From: Streptomyces sp. 2131.1 | GTDB lineage: Bacteria; Actinomycetota; Actinomycetes; Streptomycetales; Streptomycetaceae | Direction: 5' to 3' | DNA: 64,000 nt | Assembly: GCF_900105515.1 (NCBI RefSeq) | Contig: NZ_FNSY01000001.1 | Location: forward strand, 3,534,001 to 3,598,000 | Shown: positions 50,051 through 59,468 of the stretch, one piece after another | Position numbering within the stretch: the first letter of the stretch is position 1 | Layout: the number at the start of each line of letters is the position of its first letter | Made by a program: the position numbers and the translations under genes | The notes under the pieces: model-generated | Seen by the model: the letters and a program-made list of their open reading frames with translations, nothing else | Databases searched by the model: none | Told to the model about the DNA's origin: nothing

Positions 50051-50779
50051 ATGACAGCGACGACCGAGGACCACGAGCGGACCGACGAATCCGCTCCCCC
50101 CGCGCGGAAGGGCGGCCGCCATCCCATCGCGACCGCCGTCAGCGTCTTCGGTGAACTCCTCATCACCGCAGGTCTGGTGCTCGGGCTCTTCGTCGTCTAC
50201 TCCCTGTGGTGGACGAACGTGCTCGCCGACCGCGAGGCCACCAAGCAGGGCAACACCGTCCGCGACCGCTGGGCCGACGGGCCCGGCGCGCTGGACACCA
50301 AGGACGGCATCGGCTTCCTCCACGTCCCGTCGATGAAGAACGGCGAGGTGCTCGTCAAGAAGGGCACCGACACCGAGACGCTCAACGACGGAGTCGCCGG
50401 CTACTACACCGATCCGGTGAAATCCGCGCTCCCCTCCGACAAGGAGGGCAACTTCACGCTGGCCGCCCACCGGGACGGGCACGGGGCGAAGTTCCACAAC
50501 ATCGACAAGGTGCACGACGGGGACGCGATCGTCTTCGAGACGAAGGACACCTGGTACATCTACAAGGTCTTCAACGAGCTGCCGGAGACGTCCAAGTACA
50601 ACGTCGACGTGCTGGGCCCCGTCCCGAAGGGCTCCGGAGTGAAGAAGGCCGGCCGCTACATCACGCTCACGACCTGCACCCCGGTCTACACGTCGAAGTA
50701 CCGCTACATCGTGTGGGGCGAGCTGGTCCGTACGGAGAAGGTCGACCGCGACCGCACCAAGCCGGCGGAGCTGCGCTGA
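50051..50779 (+). CDS. Class E sortase, second copy
   Basis: 242 residues. Short cytoplasmic head, one helix (ELLITAGLVLGLFVVYSLWW), sortase domain with IGFLHVPSMKNGEVLV, His in LAAHRDGHGAKF, Cys209 in ITLTTCTPVY, Arg in SKYRYIVWGEL. Shares sequence with the preceding sortase throughout, so the pair arose by tandem duplication. ATG 50051, 32 bases after the first sortase. S. coelicolor has a comparable sortase E pair needed for anchoring chaplins; the same job here is inferred. Confidence 0.93.
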   Translation: MTATTEDHERTDESAPPARKGGRHPIATAVSVFGELLITAGLVLGLFVVYSLWWTNVLADREATKQGNTVRDRWADGPGALDTKDGIGFLHVPSMKNGEVLVKKGTDTETLNDGVAGYYTDPVKSALPSDKEGNFTLAAHRDGHGAKFHNIDKVHDGDAIVFETKDTWYIYKVFNELPETSKYNVDVLGPVPKGSGVKKAGRYITLTTCTPVYTSKYRYIVWGELVRTEKVDRDRTKPAELR

Positions 50780-50793
50780 CGCGGGCGTCACGA

Positions 50794-50834
50794 CAGAGGG
50801 CCCCGGTCACCTTCGCGGTGACCGGGGCCCTCTG
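50794..50834. terminator. Bidirectional terminator between sortase and pknB
   Basis: Perfect 18-bp stem (CAGAGGGCCCCGGTCACC and complement) with a five-base loop, between convergent genes. Confidence 0.9.
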
Positions 50835-50854
50835 TTCGTGTCCGGGGACGTCTC

Positions 50855-52836
50855 CTACCGGCCGTTCGGGCCGCCGAAGATGCCGCCGCCTCCGCCCTCG
50901 ACGGTGTTCAGGGTGACCGTGCCGCCCTTGTCCACCGGCTGGTTGGGCATCGGAGTACTCATGGCCACCTTGGCGTCCGGCTTGTCGACCGAACCGGGAC
51001 CGAGTGCGACGACCAAGCCCATGGACTCCAGCTGCGCCTTCGCGTCCTGGTACGTCTTGCCCAGGATGTCGCCCGGGACGTTGACCTTTTCGGGCTCGGG
51101 GGGCCCTTGGAGACCTTGAGGATGATCGAGGTGTCCTTGCCGGCCTTCGTGTTCGCCTCGGGGTTCTGGCCGATCACCTCGTTCGCCGGCTTGTCGGAGT
51201 CCTCGTCGGACCTGCCGATGTTGGTGAAGCCGAGGCCCTTCAGCTGGTTCACCGCGTCATCGTACGAGCGGGTGCTGACGTCGGGCACGGTGAGCAGCTT
51301 CTCCGTGGCGACCTTGAGCTCGACCTCGGAGTTCTCCTCGGCCTTCGAGCCGCCCTTGGGCGACTGCTCCAGGACCGTGCCGGGGTCGGCCTGGTCGGAC
51401 TCGACCGAGGTGACGTTGACCGTGAAGCCCTTGTCCTCCAGGGCCTTGCGGGCGTTGTCCTCGGACTTCTCCGTGACGTCGGGGACTTCGATCTTCGGCG
51501 CGCCGCTGGAGACGAAGACCGTGACGGTCTCCTGCTCCTTCATCTGCTCCTTGGCCGTCGGCGTCTGGCGGCAGATCTTGCCCTTGGGCTGGGCCTCGCA
51601 CTCTTCCTTCGGGCCGACCTCGAGCTTGACGTTCGCGTTGTCGGCGAGCTTCTGGGCGTCCTTGACGGTGATACCGACCATGTTGGGCACGTCGAACGCG
51701 CCCTCGTCGCCGCCGTCCCCGCCGAAGACCGCCTTGCCGATGAGGATCGCGCCGATCAGCACCAGGATGCCCGCGATGACCAGCAGGATCGTCGAGGTGT
51801 TGCTCTTCTTCTGCTTGCGGCGGTCCGGGCGGTCGTCGTAGCCGTAGCCGCCGTCGTCCGGGTTGACCGGCGGCAGCATCGACGTGCGCTCGCCGTTCGG
51901 GTCGGTGGCCCGCAGGGCGGTGGTGGGCTGGTCGTTGTCGTACCCGCCGTAGCCGCCGTACCCCGCCGCTCCCATCGCGGCGGTGGCGGCGACCGGCTGG
52001 CCGTCGAGGCACGCCTCGATGTCGGCACGCATCTCGTCGGCCGACTGGTAGCGGTAGTCGGGGTCCTTGGTGAGCGCCTTCAGCACGATCGCGTCCATGG
52101 CGGGCGTGATCTCGGGGTCGAAGTTGCTCGGCGGCTGCGGCTCTTCCCGTACGTGCTGGTACGCGACCGCCACCGGGGAGTCCCCGACGAACGGCGGGCG
52201 GACTGTCAGCAGCTCGTAGAGCAGGCAGCCGGTCGAGTACAGGTCGGACCGTGCGTCGACCTGCTCGCCCTTGGCCTGCTCGGGGGAGAGGTACTGGGCG
52301 GTGCCGATGACGGCCGCGGTCTGGGTCATCGTCATGCCGGAGTCGCCCATGGCGCGGGCGATGCCGAAGTCCATGACCTTGACCTGTCCGGTCCGGGTCA
52401 GCATGACGTTGGCCGGCTTGATGTCCCGGTGGACGATGCCCGCCCGGTGCGAGTACTCCAGCGCCTGCAGGATCCCCACGGTCATTTCGAGCGTGCGCTC
52501 GGGCAGCAGTCTGCGCCCCGAGTGCAGCAGCTCCCGGAGCGTCGAGCCGTCCACGTACTCCATGACGATGTACGGGATGGAGACCCCGTCGACGTAGTCC
52601 TCGCCGGTGTCGTACACCGCGACGATCGCCGGATGGTTGAGCGAGGCGGCGGACTGGGCCTCACGGCGAAACCGGGCCTGGAAGGACGGGTCGCGGGCGA
52701 GGTCCGCCCGGAGCGTCTTCACGGCGACGGTGCGGCCGAGCCGGGTGTCGTGGGCGAGGTAGACCTCGGCCATGCCACCACGGCCGAGCACCGAGCCCAG
52801 CTCGTACCGGCCGCCGAGGCGACGCGGCTCTTCCAT
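50855..52836 (-). pseudogene. pknB: Ser/Thr kinase PknB with PASTA repeats, interrupted by a one-base frameshift near 51098-51103
   Basis: The reading frame as given runs from 52836 (MEEPRRLGGRYELGSVLGRG) to a stop at 50959 (625 residues), but its last 45 residues are out of frame. Adding one G to the run of six G at 51098-51103 restores VSKGPPEPEKVNVPGDILGK and continues to a natural stop at 50855-50857 (about 660 residues, ending GIFGGPNGR). Domains: intact kinase (VAVKTL, HRDIKPANVM, DFG, SPEQ), linker, helix (TILLVIAGILVLIGAILIGK), four PASTA repeats, the fourth split off. A homopolymer sequencing error is the simplest cause; a true C-terminal mutation is possible. The kinase senses wall fragments and phosphorylates division and wall proteins. 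Confidence 0.85.
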
Positions 52837-53003
52837 AACTGTTCCAGCCCTCTCCGTCAGTCCTGACCGCACCGGTGTGCGGTCCGGCGGTGTGCTGTTC
52901 GCGCATACGCTACCGGCCGCGCATCAGCTGATCGGCCGGGAGGCAATACCTGATATCCGACCGGTATCCGCGGAGGCGCATTTGCGGCCGGATGTGAGCG
53001 GCA

Positions 53004-54467
53004 TCACTTCTCGCTGTCGATGACCGCCTTCATGACCGCCTTCGCGATCGGGGCGGCCAGGCCGCCACCGGAGATGTCGTCGCGGGTGGCGTCGCTGTCC
53101 TCGACGACGACGGCCACGGCCACCGGTGAACCGGAGTCGGTCTTCGCGTACGAGAGGAACCACGCGTACGGGTTCTCGCTGTTCTTCACGCCGTGCTGGG
53201 CGGTACCGGTCTTGCCGCCGACCGTGACGCCGGGGATCTGGGCGTTGGTGCCGGTGCCCTCCTTGACGACGGTCTCCATGATCGACTGGAGCTTCTGGGC
53301 GTTCTCCGCCGAGAGGGGACGGCTGAACTCTTCCTTCTCGTGCGTGTAGATCACGTCCAGATTGGGTGCCTTGCGCTCGGCGACCATGTACGGCTGCATG
53401 AGCTTGCCGTCGTTGGCCACGGCGGAGGCGACCATCGCCATCTGGAGCGGGGTGGCGCGGTTGGACGCCTGGCCGATGCCCGCCATGGCGTTCTGCGGCC
53501 GGTTGTCCTCGGGGTAGACGCTGGCGTTCGAGCGGACCGGGGTGAAGATCTCCTTGTTGAAGCCGAACTTGCCGGCCTCGTCGATCATCTTCTGGTTGCC
53601 CAGGTCATCGCTGATCTTGCCGAAGACGGTGTTGCAGGAGTACCGCAGCGCCTTGCGGAGCGAGGCGTTCTTGCACGGGATGTTGCCCTCGTTGGGCAAG
53701 GGCTGAGGGGGGCTGGTCAGCGGGAGGTTCCAGGGCAGCGGCGACTTCGTGTCCTCGTCGACGTCGGTGTAGAGCCCGTTCTCCAGGGCGGCGGCGGCGG
53801 TGACGACCTTGAACGTCGAGCCGGGCGGGTACGTCTCGCGCAGCGCCCTGTTGAGCATCGGCTTGTCCTTGTCCTTCAACAGGGACTGCCACGCCTTGGT
53901 GTCGTCTCCGCCGTTGCCCGCGAAGGTCGAGGGGTCGTACGAGGGGGTGCTGGCGAGCGCCAGGATCGCGCCCGTCTCCGGGTCGAGGGCGACGACGGCG
54001 CCCTTCTTCTTGCCGAGGCCCTCGAAGGCGGCCTTCTGCGCGGCGCTGTTGAGCGTGGTGACGACGTTGCCGCCCTGCTCGTCGTCGCCGGTGAACATCG
54101 ACATGGTGCGGTTGAAGAAGAGCTGGTCGTCGTTGCCGGTGAGGATGCCGTCCTCGATGCTCTCCAGCTGCGTGGCGCCGAATGCCTGCGACGAATAGCC
54201 GGTGACGGGGGCCCACATGGGGCCGTCCTTCCAGACCCGCTTGTACTTGAAGTCGCTGTCCTTGGTCTCGGCGGACCCGGTGACGGACTTGCCGTCGACG
54301 ATGATGTTGCCGCGCTCGTGCGCGTACCGCTCGATGCGGACCCGGCGGTTCTCGTCGCGGGTGTTGAGCGAGTCGGCCTTCACGTACTGCAGGTAGTTGG
54401 TCCGCGCGAGCAGGGCGAAGATCAGGACGCCGCAGAAGATCGCGATCCGGCGCAGTGGCTTGTTCAC
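53004..54467 (-). CDS. pbpA: Class B penicillin-binding protein PbpA
   Basis: 487 residues. N-terminal anchor (IAIFCGVLIFALLARTNYLQ), pedestal, transpeptidase domain with SxxK (PPGSTFKVVTAA), SxN (RYSCNTVFGKI) and KTG (VGGKTGTAQHG). Cross-links peptidoglycan outside the membrane. ATG start overlaps the rodA stop by four bases, so it is coupled to its cognate glycosyltransferase. The 167-base gap to pknB contains no evident gene. Confidence 0.95.
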   Translation of the reverse strand: MNKPLRRIAIFCGVLIFALLARTNYLQYVKADSLNTRDENRRVRIERYAHERGNIIVDGKSVTGSAETKDSDFKYKRVWKDGPMWAPVTGYSSQAFGATQLESIEDGILTGNDDQLFFNRTMSMFTGDDEQGGNVVTTLNSAAQKAAFEGLGKKKGAVVALDPETGAILALASTPSYDPSTFAGNGGDDTKAWQSLLKDKDKPMLNRALRETYPPGSTFKVVTAAAALENGLYTDVDEDTKSPLPWNLPLTSPPQPLPNEGNIPCKNASLRKALRYSCNTVFGKISDDLGNQKMIDEAGKFGFNKEIFTPVRSNASVYPEDNRPQNAMAGIGQASNRATPLQMAMVASAVANDGKLMQPYMVAERKAPNLDVIYTHEKEEFSRPLSAENAQKLQSIMETVVKEGTGTNAQIPGVTVGGKTGTAQHGVKNSENPYAWFLSYAKTDSGSPVAVAVVVEDSDATRDDISGGGLAAPIAKAVMKAVIDSEK

Positions 54468-55873
54468 GGTCGGACCACCTGGGTCATCTCGGCGTCGGTC
54501 GAGGGTGCGGGCGCGGGCGCGGGGCGCCGGGCGGTGTCGCTGATGCGGATGAGGATGCCGATGAGGGCCCAGTTGGCGAGAACGGACGAGCCACCGTAGG
54601 CGAGGAACGGCATCGTCATACCGCTCAGCGGGATCAGGCCCATGACGCCGCCGGCCACCACGAAGACCTGGATGGCGAACGCGCCGGAGAGGCCTGCTGC
54701 CAGGAGCTTGCCGAAGGGGTCGCGGGCGGCGAGAGCGGTACGGATGCCGCGCTCGACGATCAGGCCGTAGATCAGCAGGACGGCCATCATCCCCGCGAGG
54801 CCGAGCTCTTCGCCGACGGTTGAGAGGATGAAGTCCGCGTTGGCGGCGAACATGATCAGGTCCGAATGGCCCTGACCCAGGCCGGTGCCGATCGTGCCGC
54901 CGGAGCCGAAGGACATGAGGGACTGCGCGATCTGGTCGCTCTGTGCCATCGTCGCCTTGCCGAACGGGTCGAGCCAGGCGTTCACCCGCTCCTGCACGTG
55001 GGGCTCGAACGAGGCCACACCCACCGCGCCTGCCGCCGACATCAGCAGACCGAAGACGATCCAGCTGGTCCGCTCGGTGGCGACGTACAGCATGATCACG
55101 AAGAGGCCGAAGAACAGCAGCGACGTACCGAGGTCGGTCTCGAAGACGAGGATCAGGATGGACAGGGCCCAGATGGTGATGATCGGGCCGAGGTCGCGTC
55201 CACGGGGCAGGTACAGACCCATGAAACGGCGGCTGGCGAGAGCCAGCGCGTCCCTTTTGACCATCAGGTAGCCGGAGAAGAAGATCGCGATGAGGATCTT
55301 GGCGAACTCACCCGGCTGGATCGTGAAGGAGCCGACGCTGATCCAGATCTTCGCGCCGTTCACCGGGGGGAAGAACATGGGGATGATCAGCAGAACGAGA
55401 GCCGCGGCCATCGAGATGTACGTGTAGCGCTGCAGGATGCGGTGGTCTTTGAGGACCATCAGGACCGCGGCGAAGAAGGCGACGCCGATCGCCGAGTAGA
55501 GCAGCTGCTTGGGGGCGTCGGGGCTGTACGACCCGTACAGGAACTCCGCGCGCCTGATCAGCCTCTCCGACTGGTCGAGCCGCCAGATCAGCACCAGGCC
55601 CAGCCCGTTCAGCAGCGTGGCCAGCGGCAGCAGCAGCGGGTCCGCGTACGGGGCGAACTTCCGCACCACGAGATGGGCGACACCGCCGAGCAGGATGAGC
55701 CCCGCTCCGTAGCCGAACATGCCGGAAGGCAGCTTGCCGTCCAGGGCCAGGCCCACGTTGGCGTAGGCGAACACCGAGATGGCGATGGCGAAGACCATCA
55801 TCATCAGTTCGGTGTTGCGCCGGCTCGGCGCGTTGATCGCGCCGATCGTGGTCGTGTTGGTGACAACGCTCAT
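54464..55873 (-). CDS. SEDS glycosyltransferase RodA/FtsW
   Basis: 469 residues with about ten to twelve membrane helices. SEDS signatures KIWISVGSFTIQPGEFAKIL, DLGTSLLFFGLF, the catalytic-region aspartate, and LPFLAYGGSS-type end (MTMPFLAYGGSSVLANWALI). Polymerises lipid II with PbpA. Start ATG 55873, 23 bases from the PstP stop. Whether it is closer to RodA or FtsW cannot be settled by eye; the pairing with pbpA in this actinobacterial cluster favours the RodA role. Confidence 0.93.
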   Translation of the reverse strand: MSVVTNTTTIGAINAPSRRNTELMMMVFAIAISVFAYANVGLALDGKLPSGMFGYGAGLILLGGVAHLVVRKFAPYADPLLLPLATLLNGLGLVLIWRLDQSERLIRRAEFLYGSYSPDAPKQLLYSAIGVAFFAAVLMVLKDHRILQRYTYISMAAALVLLIIPMFFPPVNGAKIWISVGSFTIQPGEFAKILIAIFFSGYLMVKRDALALASRRFMGLYLPRGRDLGPIITIWALSILILVFETDLGTSLLFFGLFVIMLYVATERTSWIVFGLLMSAAGAVGVASFEPHVQERVNAWLDPFGKATMAQSDQIAQSLMSFGSGGTIGTGLGQGHSDLIMFAANADFILSTVGEELGLAGMMAVLLIYGLIVERGIRTALAARDPFGKLLAAGLSGAFAIQVFVVAGGVMGLIPLSGMTMPFLAYGGSSVLANWALIGILIRISDTARRPAPAPAPSTDAEMTQVVRP

Positions 55874-55896
55874 GGTGCTGAAGGCCCCCTACGGCT

Positions 55897-57399
55897 CTAC
55901 TTCTTACCGCACTGCGGGACCAGCTTCTTCTCTTCCTCCGAGAGGCTGGGCCCAGGAGTGGGAGTCGTGGAAGTCTGCTCGGACTTGGTGTCGCCACCGG
56001 TCTTGGCGGAGCTGGACGCCTTGGTGGCGTCGGTGTCCGTTCCCTGCGCCTGGCCCTCGTCGCCGTGTTCCTTCTCGGCGGCGCGGCGCTGCTCGTCCTT
56101 CTTGCAGGCGGACGCCTGGACGGAGAGCTCGGTGATCTTCTCGCGGGCGTCGGCGAGGCTGCCCTCGGCGATCGTCGCTTCGACCTTCTTGCGCTGGTAG
56201 GCGGGGAGGTACTTGAGTTCGATCTCGGGATGGTCCGTCTCGACCTTCGAGAGCGAGAGCCAGCCCAGGTCCTGGCTGATGCCCCGGTACAGCGCGACGT
56301 TGTCGTTCTTCGCGCCCACGTAGAACTGGGTCTGGGTCCAGCGGTAGCCGCCGTACAGACCGCCGCCGACGACCGCCAGCGCGAGCACGGTGTACAGGGA
56401 CCGCTTCAGCCACTTGCGGCCGCCGCGCTTGACGAAGTCGTCGTCCGTGTAGGACGAGAAGGACCCCTCGGGCATGTCCCCGTAGTCGCCGTCGTCGCCG
56501 CTGCCGGGAGGGCCGAAGCTGCCCGAGGGCGGCGGTACGGGACGGCCGAGGCCGGCCGCGCGCCCGGCGGGCGTCTGCATCGCGCCGCCGTCGTTCAGCT
56601 GGGCCGCCTGGTTCTCGGCGACCGCGCCGACGACGACCGGGGTGTCACTGAGCTGCCCGGCCAGGGTGTCGTTGCTGTCGACGTCGAAGACATCGGCGAC
56701 GATGCAGGTGATGTTGTCCGGTCCGCCGCCGCGCAGGGCGAGCTGGATCAGGTCCTGGATCGTCTCCTGGGGGCCCTGGTAGCTGGCGAGCGTCTCCTCC
56801 ATCGTCTGGTGGGAGACGACGCCGGAGAGCCCGTCGGAGCAGATCAGGTAGCGGTCGCCGGCCCGGACCTCACGGATGGAGAGGTCGGGTTCGACGTGGT
56901 CGCCACTGCCCAGCGCGCGCATCAGCAGGGAGCGCTGCGGGTGGGTGGTGGCCTCCTCCTCGGTGATGCGGCCCTCGTCGACCAGGCGCTGGACCCAGGT
57001 GTGGTCCTGCGTGATCTGGGTGAGCACGCCGTCGCGCAGCAGGTACGCGCGCGAGTCGCCGACGTGGACCAGGCCGAGGCGCTGGCCGGTCCAGAGGAGG
57101 GCGGTGAGCGTGGTGCCCATGCCCTCCAGCTGCGGGTCCTCCTCGACCATCATCCGCAGCTGGTCGTTGGCCCGCTGGACCGCCGTACCGAGCGAGGTGA
57201 GGATGTCGGAACCCGGGACGTCGTCGTCGAGCTGGACGAGGGTGGAGATCACCTCGGAGCTGGCGACCTCACCGGCCGCCTGTCCGCCCATGCCGTCGGC
57301 GATCGCGAGAAGGCGGGGACCGGCGTAGCCGGAGTCCTCGTTGCCTTCCCGGATCATGCCCTTGTGCGATCCGGCGGCGAAGCGCAGGGACAGACTCAT
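55897..57399 (-). CDS. pstP: PP2C-family Ser/Thr phosphatase PstP
   Basis: 500 residues from the ATG at 57399 (MSLSLRFAAGSHKGMIREGN). PP2C catalytic domain (1-235) with metal-binding aspartates in GNEDSG, AIADGMGGQAAG, CSDGLSG and GPDNIT. Then linker, one helix (SLYTVLALAVVGGGLYGGYR, about 337-356) and an extracellular part rich in Lys/Glu ending in a Ser/Thr-rich tail. It dephosphorylates PknB and its targets. An in-frame upstream extension to 57453 overlaps the spacer and is less likely. Confidence 0.95.
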   Translation of the reverse strand: MSLSLRFAAGSHKGMIREGNEDSGYAGPRLLAIADGMGGQAAGEVASSEVISTLVQLDDDVPGSDILTSLGTAVQRANDQLRMMVEEDPQLEGMGTTLTALLWTGQRLGLVHVGDSRAYLLRDGVLTQITQDHTWVQRLVDEGRITEEEATTHPQRSLLMRALGSGDHVEPDLSIREVRAGDRYLICSDGLSGVVSHQTMEETLASYQGPQETIQDLIQLALRGGGPDNITCIVADVFDVDSNDTLAGQLSDTPVVVGAVAENQAAQLNDGGAMQTPAGRAAGLGRPVPPPSGSFGPPGSGDDGDYGDMPEGSFSSYTDDDFVKRGGRKWLKRSLYTVLALAVVGGGLYGGYRWTQTQFYVGAKNDNVALYRGISQDLGWLSLSKVETDHPEIELKYLPAYQRKKVEATIAEGSLADAREKITELSVQASACKKDEQRRAAEKEHGDEGQAQGTDTDATKASSSAKTGGDTKSEQTSTTPTPGPSLSEEEKKLVPQCGKK

Positions 57400-57528
57400 G
57401 CGCACCTCACCCGTCGGTTCGGGGTACAGCCGGTCTCGAGCCACACTGCCCACCCTCCGGTCGGGAGCCTGGCCGGATCCGATGCCCGGACCCCCGCGGC
57501 TCGCTCGCTCCGCTCGCTCATTGTCGTA

Positions 57529-58044
57529 CTACTTCCGCAGCTCGATGACGGTCTTGCCGATCCGGATCGGCGCGCCCAGCGGAACAGGCGTCGGGGTGGT
57601 GAGACGGGTCCGGTCCAGGTACGTGCCGTTGGTGGACCCGAGATCCTCGACGATCCACTGGCCGTCACGGTCGGGGTAGATCCTGGCATGCCTGCTGGAC
57701 GCGTAGTCGTCGTCCAGCACGATCGTTGAATCATGGGCCCGGCCCAGCGTGATGGTCTGCCCCTGGAGCGCCACCGTGGTGCCGGTGAGCGTGCCCTCGG
57801 AGACGACCAGCTTGGTCGGGGCTCCCCGGCGCTGGCGGCCGGGCTGCTGGCGCTGCTGCGGCGGTGCCGCGTTGTTCTGGCGCGCCTGTGGCGGACGTGC
57901 GTCGGACGCGGTGCGGCGTGAGCCGCGCTGCGTGACGCGCGTTCCGAACAGGTCGCTGCGAATGACCTGGACGGCCACGATCACGAACAGCCACAGAACA
58001 GCCAGGAAACCTAGCCGCATGACCGTCAGGGTCAGCTCTGACAT
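57529..58044 (-). CDS. fhaB: FHA domain protein FhaB
   Basis: 171 residues. One helix at the N-terminus (LGFLAVLWLFVIVAVQVIRS), a basic Gln/Arg/Pro linker, and an FHA domain (about 90-170: TITLGRAHDSTIVLDDDYAS, SSRHARI, LGSTNGTYLD) with the phosphothreonine-binding Arg, Ser and Asn residues present. Binds PknB-phosphorylated partners. ATG start. Ten bases after fhaA, so co-transcribed. Confidence 0.94.
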   Translation of the reverse strand: MSELTLTVMRLGFLAVLWLFVIVAVQVIRSDLFGTRVTQRGSRRTASDARPPQARQNNAAPPQQRQQPGRQRRGAPTKLVVSEGTLTGTTVALQGQTITLGRAHDSTIVLDDDYASSRHARIYPDRDGQWIVEDLGSTNGTYLDRTRLTTPTPVPLGAPIRIGKTVIELRK

Positions 58045-58054
58045 TGCCCCCGCT

Positions 58055-58930
58055 TCACCCTTCGGCTTGCCGGTAAACGATGGTGGTGCTGCCCACGACG
58101 ATCCGCGAGCCGTCGCGGAGCGTAGCGCGGGTGGTGTGCTGCCCGTCTACCACGATGCCGTTGGTAGACCCGAGATCCTGGATCGTCGAGGGCGTTCCGG
58201 TCCTGATCTCACAGTGCCGGCGGGAGACGCCGGGGTCGTCGATCCGCACGTCGGCTTCGGTGCTGCGGCCCATGACGAGCGTCGGGCGGGAGATCTGGTG
58301 GCGGGTGCCGTTGATCTCGATCCAGCGCCGCACCTGCACGTTCGGCAGGGAGGTGGGGGTGGCCGGCGGGCGGCGGTCCTGGCCGCCGTGGCGCCCGGCA
58401 CCCGGCGGCGGGGCCGCGGGCATGGGCGGGGCGGAGGACGGCGGGTAGCCGTAGCCGCCGGGCGCCTGCGGGGCGGGCCGGCCGGGCTGGTTCGGGTAGC
58501 CCTGCTGGGGGGACTGGGCACCGTAGCTCTGCCCCTGTCCCTGCGCCTGTGACGAACTCGAGGCCAGCGTGCGGCTGCGGACCCGGTAGAGACCGGTGTC
58601 AAGGTCCTCGGCCTTCTCCAGGTGGACCTTGATCGGGCCCATGAAGGTGTACCGCTGCTGCTTGGCGTAGTCCCGGACGAGGCCGGAGAGCTCGTCGCCC
58701 AGCTGGCCGGAGTAAGGGCTCAGGCGCTCGTAGTCGGGCGCGCTCAGCTCGACGATGAAGTCATTGGGGACGACGGTGCGCTCACGGTTCCAGATGGTGG
58801 CGTTGTTGTCGCACTCCCGCTGGAGGGCACCCGCGATCTCAACCGGCTGGACCTCGGACTTGAAGACCTTGGCGAAAGTGCCGTTGACCAGTCCTTCGAG
58901 ACGCTGCTCGAAACGCTTCATCACTCCCAT
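58055..58930 (-). CDS. fhaA: FHA domain protein FhaA (DUF3662-FHA)
   Basis: 291 residues. N-terminal DUF3662 domain (MGVMKRFEQRLEGLVNGTFA, VQPVEIAGALQRECDNNATI), a disordered Gln/Gly/Pro middle, and a C-terminal FHA domain (RPTLVMGRSTEADVRIDDPG, SRRHCEI, LGSTNGIVVDG). In mycobacteria FhaA binds the PknB-phosphorylated pseudokinase of MviN and restrains wall synthesis at the poles. Start ATG 58930 after GGAGGTGCCCC. First gene of the leftward cluster. Confidence 0.95.
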   Translation of the reverse strand: MGVMKRFEQRLEGLVNGTFAKVFKSEVQPVEIAGALQRECDNNATIWNRERTVVPNDFIVELSAPDYERLSPYSGQLGDELSGLVRDYAKQQRYTFMGPIKVHLEKAEDLDTGLYRVRSRTLASSSSQAQGQGQSYGAQSPQQGYPNQPGRPAPQAPGGYGYPPSSAPPMPAAPPPGAGRHGGQDRRPPATPTSLPNVQVRRWIEINGTRHQISRPTLVMGRSTEADVRIDDPGVSRRHCEIRTGTPSTIQDLGSTNGIVVDGQHTTRATLRDGSRIVVGSTTIVYRQAEG

Positions 58931-59290
58931 GGGGCACCTCCTCCGGTGTCATCGTCCCTGTACTGCTTACTGATCGTATCCACGCGTCGGGAAATCGGCT
59001 GGTTCCCCTCGTCTGCCCTGTGGATGAGTGTCCCCCCTCACACGGATCGTAGAGGCGGCCTCCTCACAGTGTCCCGCACGTTGGGCGCACTCAGGAGGAG
59101 TGGGGGGCGACCGCTCCGGGTTCCCGGTTTCTTTCGGACGTTCATCGGACATCGGCCGAGCGTGCGGCGAGTGCCCGCCGAGCGGGCGGCGAAACAACGG
59201 ATGTGAATCCACCCTGTCCAGCGTGCTAATCTTCCGGATGTCGCCAGGCGCTCGCACCGCAAAGTGAGAGAGTCTGGAAACACCACTCAT
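58931..59290. other. Intergenic region between fhaA and tRNA-Leu
   Basis: 360 bases between divergent units. TAATCT at 59227-59232 is a likely tRNA-Leu -10. A TGTGGATGA near 59020 is a weak DnaA-box match. No gene is convincing; the frames here are short shadows. Confidence 0.45.
59203..59232 (+). promoter_or_regulatory. Putative promoter of tRNA-Leu
   Basis: GTGAAT (59203-59208), 18 bases, TAATCT (59227-59232). The string GTGCTAATCTTC is shared with the tRNA-Ile upstream region apart from an inserted GC. About 60 bases before the tRNA. Confidence 0.5.
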
Positions 59291-59373
59291 GCGCGAGTGG
59301 CGGAACGGCAGACGCGCTGGCTTCAGGTGCCAGTGTCCTTAGGGACGTGGGGGTTCAAATCCCCCCTCGCGCA
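59291..59373 (+). tRNA. tRNA-Leu (anticodon CAG)
   Basis: 83-base class II tRNA. Acceptor GCGCGAG/CTCGCGC, anticodon stem CTGGC/GCCAG around TTCAGGT (CAG), long variable arm TGTCCTTAGGGACG, T-loop GGTTCAAATCC, discriminator A59373. CCA is not encoded. Confidence 0.95.
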
Positions 59374-59380
59374 CAAGAAG

Positions 59381-59412
59381 GAAGCCCCCCAGGCCTTGGC
59401 CCGGGGGGCTTC
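59381..59412. terminator. Terminator after tRNA-Leu
   Basis: GAAGCCCCCC/GGGGGGCTTC 10-bp stem with further internal pairing (AGGCCTTGGCC), eight bases after the tRNA; convergent with the MarR gene. Confidence 0.82.
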
Positions 59413-59447
59413 TTCAGTTCGGTCGGCAGTCTCCGCGGGTGTGCTTT

Positions 59448-59461
59448 GTTTCACGTGAAAC
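59448..59461. other. parS: parS site between tRNA-Leu and marR
   Basis: Exact GTTTCACGTGAAAC in the convergent spacer, seven bases past the MarR-gene stop. It is about 40 kb from parA, on the other side of oriC from the remaining sites. Confidence 0.88.
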
Positions 59462-59468
59462 GCCCGAT

